DNA from: UBA877 sp035506155
Lineage (GTDB): Bacteria > Chloroflexota > Anaerolineae > Anaerolineales > Villigracilaceae
DNA length: 64,000 nt
Direction: 5' to 3'
NCBI GenBank assembly: GCA_035506155.1
Contig: DATJPX010000021.1
Span: 1 to 64,000 of the forward strand
In this document: piece after piece, positions 34,640 to 42,944 of the stretch
How positions within the stretch are numbered: the stretch's first letter is position 1
Layout of the letters: each line of letters begins with the position of its first letter
Notes under the pieces: generated by a model
Databases searched by the model: none
The model's input: only the letters and a program-made list of their open reading frames with translations
What the model was told of the DNA's origin: nothing
Position numbers and translations under genes: made by a program

Positions 34640-36199
34640 ATGGCAACTCCTCGTCCCTCCCCCGTTGTAAAAAAGACCCTCGGCTTGACCGGGGTGACCG
34701 TCAACGCAATGGCGCTGATCGCCCCCGGGGCTTTCCTCTGGATGACTTACCAGCTGCAAGCCGCCAACACGGACGTCAGCGGCACCAGCACCGCCAGGGA
34801 CATGTGGACCGGGATCGTGGTGGCCCTGATCGTCGCATTCCTGACGGCTTTCGCCTTTGCAGAGCTGGCCCGGCGCTATCCAGAAGCCGGCAGTGGGAGC
34901 GCCTACTACTTTGCGGAAAAAGCCTTCATCGACCGGGAGAACCCGTCCCACCGGCGCTGGGCCCGGATCGCCAAGTTCATCACCGGCTGGGCGGCTCACC
35001 TGTTCTACTGGGTCTACCCAGGCGTCATGGTGGCGTTCTTCGCCGTGCTCGTCGCCTATATCGCCGGCCAGTTCGGCCTGGCCATGCCAATCTGGGCCCA
35101 GATCCTGGTCGCCTGCGGTTTTTCGGCCCTGGTTGGCTTCATCGCCATGCGCGGCATCACCGGGTCGACGACCGCCAGCATCGTCATCAACATCATCCAG
35201 CTGACCGCCCTGGTGGTCTTCTCCGTGCTCGCCATCCTCTTCCGGGTCCGCAACCCGCTGGGCATCCCAGCGAGTGGATGGTATCACCCAACCGCCGGCT
35301 CGATCGTCCTGCCTCACAACCTGGCCGGGATGCTCTTCCAATCCACGATCGCCATGCTGATCCTGGTCGGTTTCGAATCCTCCACCGCCCTCTCGGCGGA
35401 GGCCAAGAACCCCAAGCGTGACATCCCGCGCGGCGTCATCCTCTCCCTGGCGATCCAGGGGCTCTTCGCCTACCTATTGGAATACTTCGCCGCCAACTAC
35501 GCCTTGAGCGACCGGCTGGTTTCGGTCGACGGCACCCTGAAGGGCATCGCCGCGGCGGCCGCCTCCGGCGCCCCGATCGGGGACCTGGCCCAGCAGATCG
35601 GGAACGTCTTCCTGGGCGGGAACGGATTTGCCTTCATGCTCGTGATCGCCTTTACCGTGGCTATTGCCATCCTCGGCACCACCCTCGCAGCCATGAACAC
35701 CGGCGTCCGGATCAGCTTCGCCATGGCGCAGGATTCGGAAATGCCCGATATCATGGGTCTCCTCCACGACAAGTACGCCACGCCTTTCGTCGGGGTGATC
35801 ATCATGGTGATCGTATCGGCGCTGATCGGCGCGATCGGGGTCCTGGGCGGCGTAATGACCCTGACCGGGATTACCCTGGCATCCAACCTGGGGACCTTCG
35901 TCCTGTACGCTCTGATCTGCGGGCTGACCGTCGTCGCCTTCGCAGGCGGGAAGGATTTCAACCTGTTCAGACACGGCGTCATTCCGGCTCTGGGGTTGAT
36001 CAGCAATATCGTTATGGTCCTGGCAATCTTCATCATCGGGATCCGCTCCGGCGGCATCTCCGCCCAGGCGACTTATCTTTCGCTGGGGATATCCGCCGGC
36101 TGGCTCGTGTTGAGCATCGCCTACTTCCTGGTGACTAGCTTCCGCAAGGGTAAAGCCATCCTCCTGCCGGCGGGTACGGAAGTTGCGGCTGAAGATTGA
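34640..36199 (+). CDS. APC superfamily amino acid permease
   Basis: ATG 34640 (MATPRPSPVVKKTLGLTGVTVNAMALIAPGAFLWMTY) is preceded by AAAGGA; longer in-frame starts are less likely. The product has 519 residues with 12 or more helices. The unwound helix 1 motif (IAPGAFLW), the helix 2-3 loop FAFAELARRYPEAGSGSAYYF and GFESSTALSAEAKNPKRDIPRGV (helix 6) mark the APC fold and family. It probably takes up an amino acid or amine in symport. Its place between glnE and the Amt/PII/GS genes, and the operator upstream, suggest use of an organic nitrogen source. Confidence 0.88.
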   Translation: MATPRPSPVVKKTLGLTGVTVNAMALIAPGAFLWMTYQLQAANTDVSGTSTARDMWTGIVVALIVAFLTAFAFAELARRYPEAGSGSAYYFAEKAFIDRENPSHRRWARIAKFITGWAAHLFYWVYPGVMVAFFAVLVAYIAGQFGLAMPIWAQILVACGFSALVGFIAMRGITGSTTASIVINIIQLTALVVFSVLAILFRVRNPLGIPASGWYHPTAGSIVLPHNLAGMLFQSTIAMLILVGFESSTALSAEAKNPKRDIPRGVILSLAIQGLFAYLLEYFAANYALSDRLVSVDGTLKGIAAAAASGAPIGDLAQQIGNVFLGGNGFAFMLVIAFTVAIAILGTTLAAMNTGVRISFAMAQDSEMPDIMGLLHDKYATPFVGVIIMVIVSALIGAIGVLGGVMTLTGITLASNLGTFVLYALICGLTVVAFAGGKDFNLFRHGVIPALGLISNIVMVLAIFIIGIRSGGISAQATYLSLGISAGWLVLSIAYFLVTSFRKGKAILLPAGTEVAAED

Positions 36200-36305
36200 A
36201 TGCAGGCGCATCGAACAAGAATCCAGGAGTCAGGTCCGCATGGACTTGACTCCATCGACTTCGTCCGGGAACGGAAGCGGGTGCGGTGATGCAGCGGAGA
36301 TCGCT

Positions 36306-37070
36306 TTGAAGAAATACGTGCCGATGATCGAGAGCAGCGGCCTGAGCGAAGTGGGTCCGGTCCGGGCGGACAATCAGGACTCCATCCACCTGCCGGACGG
36401 ATTGTATCCGCCCGAGCAGGGTCTCCTGTTTGGGATCGCCGACGGGATGGGCGGCTACAGTCACGGGGCGATCGCCAGCCGGCTGGCCCTCCAGGCGCTG
36501 ACGGAAGCCCTCTACCAGGAAAATCGCAAGCCAAATCCGAAGGCGATGCGCCGGGGCGTGGAAACCGCCAACCTGAACATCTACAAAACCGCCGAACGCC
36601 TGGGCGCCGGGCGGATGGGCACCACGCTGACCGCCGCGTACGTCCTGGAAGACACCCTCCACCTGGTCCATGTCGGCGACAGCCGCGCCTACCTGATCCG
36701 GGACCGGCGGGCGACCTGCCTCACCACCGACCACACGGCGGTCGGCGAGCTGGTGCGCGCCAGGCTGATCCCCCCCGCCAAAGTCCGTACCCACGCCCAG
36801 CGCTCGATCCTCACAAAGGCCGTCGGGATCGGGCTGTTCGTCAAGCCCGACTTCGCCAGCCTCAAACTCCAGGAAGGCGACCACCTCATCCTTTGCTCCG
36901 ATGGGGCCTGGTCTGTGATCCAGGACGAGGAGTTCGCCCAGGTGGTCGCCGAAAGCCGGGGCATCGACCGCGTCAGCCAGGCCTTGATCGACCTGGCCCT
37001 GTCCCGCGAAACGGACGACAACCTGTCCGTGGTGGCCGTGCACGTCCAGTCCTTCATTCCAGTCTCCTGA
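36306..37070 (+). CDS. PP2C-family protein serine/threonine phosphatase
   Basis: The metal-dependent phosphatase domain fills the protein: VRADNQDSI, FGIADGMGGYSHGAIAS, GTTLTAAYVLEDTLHLVHVGDSRAYLI, DHLILCSDGAWSVI and the C-terminal ETDDNLSVVAV. All four metal Asp positions are present. The start is uncertain. TTG 36306 has GGAG 6 bases upstream and gives 254 residues that begin just before the domain. ATG 36240 adds a low-complexity stretch, and the frame extends back to 36183 inside the permease gene. It is followed 20 bases later by a Ser/Thr kinase gene, an obvious antagonistic pair. Confidence 0.88.
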   Translation: MKKYVPMIESSGLSEVGPVRADNQDSIHLPDGLYPPEQGLLFGIADGMGGYSHGAIASRLALQALTEALYQENRKPNPKAMRRGVETANLNIYKTAERLGAGRMGTTLTAAYVLEDTLHLVHVGDSRAYLIRDRRATCLTTDHTAVGELVRARLIPPAKVRTHAQRSILTKAVGIGLFVKPDFASLKLQEGDHLILCSDGAWSVIQDEEFAQVVAESRGIDRVSQALIDLALSRETDDNLSVVAVHVQSFIPVS

Positions 37071-37090
37071 AACGGAAGGAATCGGGTGTA

Positions 37091-38092
37091 ATGAGCAGCT
37101 ATGCTATAATCTCTGACAAGATGTTGCAAATCGGGGACCAACTCGACCACTATCAAATCCTGGCTCACCTGGCCCAGGGGGGGATGAGTGATATTTATAA
37201 GGCCTACGACCTGGTGAATCGCCGGGATGTGGCCATTAAAGTCCCCGACCAATCCATGATGGGGGATCCGGCGCAATATGAACGCTTCCAGCGTGAAATG
37301 GAAGTCATCAGCAGCCTCGACCACCCGGCCATCCAGAAGGGATTGGGGTCCGGCAAGTATAACCGCATCCCCTACATGGTCACCCAATACGTCGATGGCC
37401 GCTCGCTGCGGACGGTGATCGACGAGTCCGCGCCGATGCCACCGGAACAGGCCCTGCCCCTCGTCCGCAAGATCGCCGAAGGGATGGCCTACTGCCACGC
37501 CAACCACGTCATCCACCGGGACCTGAAGCCCGAAAATATCCTGGTCACCGCAAGCGGCCAGCCGGTCATCATGGATTTCGGGCTGGCGCTGACCAAAAGC
37601 TCGCACCGCGTCACTTATTCCAACTTGAGCGCCACGATGGGGACGCCGGATTACATGGCGCCCGAGCAGATCGAAGGCGAGCGCGGCGGCCTGCCGACGG
37701 ACGTCTACGCCCTTGGGACGATCCTGTTCGAGCTGTTGGCCGGGAGGACGCCGTTCTCGGGCGACACCAACCTGGCGGTGATGCAACAGCATCTCCAGAA
37801 GTCGGCCCCGCGCCTCGACCGCATCCGCCCGGGCGTGCCGCCGGCCATCGCGGCCCTCGTCGCCCGCTGCCTGGCGCGCAACCCCGATGAGCGTTTCCCC
37901 GACATGCAGGCGCTGATCGACGCCATCGACCACCCGGAAACCATCGACCTGGAAATCCTGGAGAAAGCCGACCGCGGTCCGGACCGCTTCCCGTTCTGGC
38001 AAACCCAGGCCTTCCGGGGTGTGCTGATCGCCCTCGGGATCCTGGCCGCTTTCGTTATCCTGGCGCTGCTCCTGCAGGCGCTGCACCGGTAA
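37091..38092 (+). CDS. Ser/Thr protein kinase (PknB-like) with C-terminal membrane anchor
   Basis: A 333-residue Hanks-type kinase with the start at ATG 37091 (AAGGAA upstream). The glycine loop is AHLAQGGMSDIYKAYD, the lysine is in DVAIKVPD, the catalytic loop is VIHRDLKPENIL, metal binding is MDFG and the APE motif is YMAPEQIEG. The kinase domain ends near residue 280. A single hydrophobic helix follows close to the C-terminus (GVLIALGILAAFVILALLLQAL) with almost nothing outside, so no PASTA or other sensor domain is present. With the PP2C gene just upstream it forms a reversible phosphorylation switch, possibly acting on nitrogen-island proteins; that target is inference. Confidence 0.9.
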   Translation: MSSYAIISDKMLQIGDQLDHYQILAHLAQGGMSDIYKAYDLVNRRDVAIKVPDQSMMGDPAQYERFQREMEVISSLDHPAIQKGLGSGKYNRIPYMVTQYVDGRSLRTVIDESAPMPPEQALPLVRKIAEGMAYCHANHVIHRDLKPENILVTASGQPVIMDFGLALTKSSHRVTYSNLSATMGTPDYMAPEQIEGERGGLPTDVYALGTILFELLAGRTPFSGDTNLAVMQQHLQKSAPRLDRIRPGVPPAIAALVARCLARNPDERFPDMQALIDAIDHPETIDLEILEKADRGPDRFPFWQTQAFRGVLIALGILAAFVILALLLQALHR

Positions 38093-38128
38093 TCCATCCT
38101 CCGCTCTCTTGATTCTCCAAAGGCAATT

Positions 38129-39469
38129 ATGACCGCATCGTCCGATCCAATCACCGACCTGTTGAGGCGCGTCGAAGAGGGCCAGATCAAATTCATCGAC
38201 CTGCAGTTCACCGATGTGGTCGGGGTCGTCAAGAACGTCACCGTCCCGGCGCACGAGCTTCCCGAAGCGCTCCACAACGGGATCTGGTTCGACGGGTCCT
38301 CCGTGGAGGGCTTCGTGCGCGTCGCCGAGAGCGACATGCACCTGCGCCCCGACCCGTCCACGTTCGCCGTCATCCCCTGGCTGGGCGGCGAAGAAGCCAC
38401 CGCCCGCCTGATCTGCGACGTCTATACTCCCGATGGCCAGCCGTTCCTGGGCGACCCGCGGGCGGTCCTGCGCCGGGTCCTGGAGGAGGCCGCCGGGATG
38501 GGCTTCCAGTTCAACACCGGCCCCGAGCTGGAATTCTTCCTCCTCAAGCCGCATGCGGACGGGAGCCTGATCCCGCCCGTCCCCCACGACAGCGCCAGTT
38601 ACTTCGATGCCCCGTCCGACATGGCCGCCGGCCTGCGCCGCCAGATGGCCTCCACGCTGGAAGCCCTCGGCTTGAACGTCGAGGCGATGCACCACGAAGG
38701 CGCACCCGGCCAGCACGAGATCGACTTCCGCTATTCGGGCGCCCTGGCCACCGCCGACAGCGCGGTCACCCTGCGCGTGGCGCTCAAGGTGATCGCCCAG
38801 CAGAACGGGCTTTACTGTACCTTCCTGCCCAAGCCCATCCGGGGCATCAACGGCAGCGGGATGCACGTCCACCAAAGCCTGGCCTACACCGCCACCGGGA
38901 AGAACGCCTTCGCCGACCCGGGGGACGAACATGGGCTGTCGAAGATCGCCAAGCAGTTCATCGCCGGCCAACTGGCCCACGCCCGCGGCATGTGCGCCGT
39001 CCTGGCCCCGCTGGTCAACTCCTACAAGCGCCTGGTCGCCGGGTACGAAGCGCCGGTCTACATCAGCTGGGCGCGGATCAACCGCTCGGCCCTGATCCGG
39101 GTGCCGCGCGCCTCCGAGCCCGAGGCGACCCGCCTCGAGCTGCGCTGCCCCGACCCGAGCTGCAATCCCTACCTGGCCTTCGCCGTCATGCTCGCCGCCG
39201 GCCTGGACGGGATCCGCCGCGACCTGCCGGTCCCGGATGCGACCGAGGAGAACATCTACCTGATCGATCGCCCACTCCAGGCCAGGCAGAACGTCCTGCC
39301 CAGCTCGCTCAACCAGGCCCTGAAAGCCCTGGAGGAGGACGAAGTCGTCCGGGCCGCCCTCGGCCCGCACACCAGCGAACGGTTCCTGAGCGCCAAATAC
39401 CAGGAATGGGAGGAGTACCGCCTCGTGGTGACGGACTGGGAGCTGGATAAATATCTGCCCAATTACTGA
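38129..39469 (+). CDS. glnA: Glutamine synthetase type I, alpha-like
   Basis: A 446-residue enzyme making glutamine from glutamate, ammonia and ATP. The N-terminal beta-grasp is IKFIDLQFTDVVGVVKNVTVP with WFDGSSVEGFVRVAESDMHL. Catalytic domain motifs are GPELEFFLL, HHEGAPGQHEIDFRY, KPIRGINGSGMHVHQSL, SYKRLVAGYEAP and the Arg-rich NRSALIRVPRA. Near the end it has EENIYLIDRP followed by LPSSLNQAL. The NLYxLP adenylylation motif of the beta class is replaced, and the protein is short, so it should not be controlled by GlnE but perhaps by feedback or a GlnR-like partner. It lies 36 bases after the kinase gene, with a terminator behind it. Confidence 0.93.
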   Translation: MTASSDPITDLLRRVEEGQIKFIDLQFTDVVGVVKNVTVPAHELPEALHNGIWFDGSSVEGFVRVAESDMHLRPDPSTFAVIPWLGGEEATARLICDVYTPDGQPFLGDPRAVLRRVLEEAAGMGFQFNTGPELEFFLLKPHADGSLIPPVPHDSASYFDAPSDMAAGLRRQMASTLEALGLNVEAMHHEGAPGQHEIDFRYSGALATADSAVTLRVALKVIAQQNGLYCTFLPKPIRGINGSGMHVHQSLAYTATGKNAFADPGDEHGLSKIAKQFIAGQLAHARGMCAVLAPLVNSYKRLVAGYEAPVYISWARINRSALIRVPRASEPEATRLELRCPDPSCNPYLAFAVMLAAGLDGIRRDLPVPDATEENIYLIDRPLQARQNVLPSSLNQALKALEEDEVVRAALGPHTSERFLSAKYQEWEEYRLVVTDWELDKYLPNY

Positions 39470-39490
39470 ACAACCGCATGCACTCGTCCC

Positions 39491-39530
39491 GGCAAGCCCT
39501 GGAGCGATCTTTTCAGGGCTTGCCTTTTTT
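39491..39530 (+). terminator. Terminator after the first glutamine synthetase gene
   Basis: GGCAAGCCCTG and CAGGGCTTGCC form an 11-bp stem with a 12-base loop, followed by TTTTTT. Confidence 0.93.
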
Positions 39531-39599
39531 CCATCCCGGCGAAGGCGGCGGACAGGCAATTCACCCGGCCTCCATCGCTCCATCGACGGTGCCAAATAG

Positions 39600-39643
39600 T
39601 ACCCGTTTGGGTAATGTACAGACAGGCCTTGCCTCCCTATAAT
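39600..39643 (+). promoter_or_regulatory. amt promoter with TACCC-N4-GGGTA operator
   Basis: TGTACA (39615-39620) and TATAAT (39638-39643) are 17 bases apart. TACCCGTTTGGGTA (39600-39613) abuts the weak -35, centred about 43 bases before the expected start near 39650. This is the place of a class II activator and repeats the geometry seen at glnE. Confidence 0.7.
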
Positions 39644-39685
39644 CAGCGAAATCAAAGGAGCAGTGGATGAGCAGGAGGAGGCAGC

Positions 39686-40909
<1,224 letters not shown>

Positions 40910-40921
40910 CGAGGTGGCGCG

Positions 40922-41323
40922 ATGACCAAGAAAATCGAAGCCATCATCCGGGAAGACCGCTTCAACGATGTCAAGGAAGCCCTGCGCAGGATCGGCATCG
41001 TCGGGATGAACGTGATCGAGGTGCGCGGGCACGGTCGCGGCGGCGGGATCGTCCTGACCGGCCGGAGCGGCACCTACCAGGTCGACATGCTGCCCCGCCT
41101 GCAGTTCAATATCGTCCTCAGCGACCACAACGTCGAACGGACGATCGCCGCGATCCGGAAAGCCGCCCACACGGGCAATAAAGGCGACGGGATCATCTTC
41201 GTCTACCCGGTCGAAGAAGTGGTTCGGATCAGCACCGGGGAACGCGGCCACGCCGCTTTGATGTACACAGACGATATCGACAGCCGTGAAAATTCGGAAA
41301 ACAAACCGACGCCGGTAAAATAG
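40922..41323 (+). CDS. PII-family nitrogen regulator with divergent T-loop
   Basis: A 133-residue PII-like protein coupled to amt. Fold landmarks are clear: KKIEAIIREDRFNDVKEAL, GMNVIEVRGHGR, VDMLPR and GDGIIFVYPVEEVVRISTGE. Aligned by eye to E. coli GlnB, Tyr51 of the T-loop is kept (SGTYQVD) but Gln39 is Gly (GRGGG), Lys58 is Arg, Lys90 is Ile (GDGIIF) and Arg103 is Ser. Gln39 and Lys90 help bind Mg-ATP and 2-oxoglutarate in canonical PII. Effector sensing is therefore likely changed. A 20-residue tail follows the usual end. It probably blocks or frees the Amt channel. Confidence 0.88.
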   Translation: MTKKIEAIIREDRFNDVKEALRRIGIVGMNVIEVRGHGRGGGIVLTGRSGTYQVDMLPRLQFNIVLSDHNVERTIAAIRKAAHTGNKGDGIIFVYPVEEVVRISTGERGHAALMYTDDIDSRENSENKPTPVK

Positions 41324-41394
41324 ATCCAGCAGTAAAATTCGTCCTACTTGTCTATTCATCCGCACCAAGATATTCTAACAAAGGAGATTTTCCA

Positions 41395-42807
41395 ATGGCC
41401 AAGACAGTGAAAGAAGTTCTCGAAATGGGAAAGAACGTCAAGATGGTGGACCTGCGCTTCATCGACTTGCCCGGCACCTGGCAGCATTTCTCCATTCCGG
41501 CGCACCGCCTCAACGCAGAGCTTTTCGAAGGTGGGATTCCATTCGACGGCTCGTCGATCCGCGGCTTCCAGGAGATCCACGAATCCGACATGCTCCTGTT
41601 CCTCGACCCCGAGACGGCCTTCATCGACCCGGTCGCCGAGCTGCCCACCCTGGTCATCAGCTGCAACGTCGCCGACCCGATCACCAAGCAGCCCTACAGC
41701 CGTGACCCGCGCTACGTCGCCAAAAAGGCCGAGGCCTATCTCAAGCAGACCGGCATCGGCGATACCTGCTACTTTGGCCCGGAAGCCGAATTCTTCATCT
41801 TCGACAACGTCCGCTATGCCAGCAGCACGAACGAATCCTTCTACGCCATCGACAGCTCCGAGGGTTGGTGGAACAGCGGCGACGCCAGCAAACCGAACTT
41901 CGGCGGCCAGATCCTGCCCAAGCGCGGCTACTTCCCGGTCCCGCCGACCGACACCCTGCAGACCCTGCGCAGCAAGATCGTCATGGCCCTCGAGGAAGCC
42001 GGCGTCGAGATGGAAATCCATCATCACGAGGTCGCCACGGCCGGACAGGTCGAACTGGGCATGCGCTTCAACACCCTGATCCGCATGGCCGACCAGCTCC
42101 TGATCTACAAGTACATCGCCAAGAACGTCGCCCGCCAGAACGGCAAGACGGCCACCTTCATGCCCAAACCGGTGTTCGGCGACAACGGCTCCGGGATGCA
42201 CGTCCACCAGTCCATCTGGAAGGGTTCCAAGAACGTCTTCTTCGATGCCTCCGGGTACGCCCAGCTCTCCGACACGGCCAAGTATTACATCGGCGGCCTG
42301 CTCAAGCACGCGCCCGCCCTGCTGGCCCTGACCAATCCGACCACCAACTCCTACCGCCGCCTCGTCCCGGGCTACGAAGCCCCCGTCAACCTGGCTTATT
42401 CGCAGCGCAATCGCTCGGCCGTCTGCCGCATCCCGGTCACGAGCAGCGAAAAGTCCAAGCGCGTCGAATTCCGCGCCCCCGACTCCACCAGCAATCCCTA
42501 CCTGTGCTTCGCGGCCCTCTTGATGGCCGGCCTGGACGGTGTCCAGAACCGCATCGATCCGGGCGAACCGGTCGACAAGGACCTGTACGAACTGCCCGCC
42601 GAGGAAGCCAAGCAGATCAAGCAGGTGCCCGGTTCACTGGGCGATGTCCTGGCGGCTCTCGAAAAGGACCACGAGTTCCTGCTCAAGGGCGACGTCTTCA
42701 CCACGGACCTGCTCGACGCCTACATTTCCTACAAACGCCAGAACGAGCTCGACCCGGTGCGCATCCGGCCGGTGCCCTACGAATTCGTCCTGTACTACGA
42801 CATCTAG
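41395..42807 (+). CDS. glnA: Glutamine synthetase type I, beta-like
   Basis: A 470-residue dodecameric-type glutamine synthetase. Motifs are LRFIDLPGTWQHFSIPAH, FDGSSIRGFQEIHESDM, GPEAEFFIFDNVR, HHHEVATAGQVELGMRF, KPVFGDNGSGMHVHQSIW, NSYRRLVPGYEAP and NRSAVCRIP. The segment KDLYELPAEEAKQIKQVPGSL holds the Tyr of the adenylylation site (NLYxLP class), and an insertion of the beta class is present near residues 145-175. It is therefore the natural substrate of the GlnE at 30816. AAAGGAG lies 9 bases before the ATG. No TACCC-N4-GGGTA palindrome is seen upstream. A terminator hairpin follows the stop. Confidence 0.95.
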   Translation: MAKTVKEVLEMGKNVKMVDLRFIDLPGTWQHFSIPAHRLNAELFEGGIPFDGSSIRGFQEIHESDMLLFLDPETAFIDPVAELPTLVISCNVADPITKQPYSRDPRYVAKKAEAYLKQTGIGDTCYFGPEAEFFIFDNVRYASSTNESFYAIDSSEGWWNSGDASKPNFGGQILPKRGYFPVPPTDTLQTLRSKIVMALEEAGVEMEIHHHEVATAGQVELGMRFNTLIRMADQLLIYKYIAKNVARQNGKTATFMPKPVFGDNGSGMHVHQSIWKGSKNVFFDASGYAQLSDTAKYYIGGLLKHAPALLALTNPTTNSYRRLVPGYEAPVNLAYSQRNRSAVCRIPVTSSEKSKRVEFRAPDSTSNPYLCFAALLMAGLDGVQNRIDPGEPVDKDLYELPAEEAKQIKQVPGSLGDVLAALEKDHEFLLKGDVFTTDLLDAYISYKRQNELDPVRIRPVPYEFVLYYDI

Positions 42808-42839
42808 ACTCTCTTCTCCTTTCAGTGTGTCTGACAGCG

Positions 42840-42872
42840 GGAGGCCGAGGGATACCCTCTCGGCCTCCTGTT
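42840..42872 (+). terminator. Terminator after the second glutamine synthetase gene
   Basis: GGAGGCCGAG and CTCGGCCTCC form a 10-bp stem around a 9-base loop, followed by TGTTGCC. The T-run is weak. Confidence 0.7.
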
Positions 42873-42944
42873 GCCTCCAGCCGGATTGATTCCGAAATGC
42901 AGACGGGCAGCAGTGTTACAATTTATCCAGCGAGTTCGAATCCG

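Noticed and set aside
39600..39613. NtcA-type site upstream of amt
   Set aside because: The sequence is TACCC-N4-GGGTA; the GTA-N8-TAC rule of NtcA is not met.
41865..42944. Upstream extension of the histidine kinase frame through glnA
   Set aside because: The extension is Arg/Pro-rich shadow sequence in another phase of the glutamine synthetase gene; the GAF-kinase protein starts near 42945.
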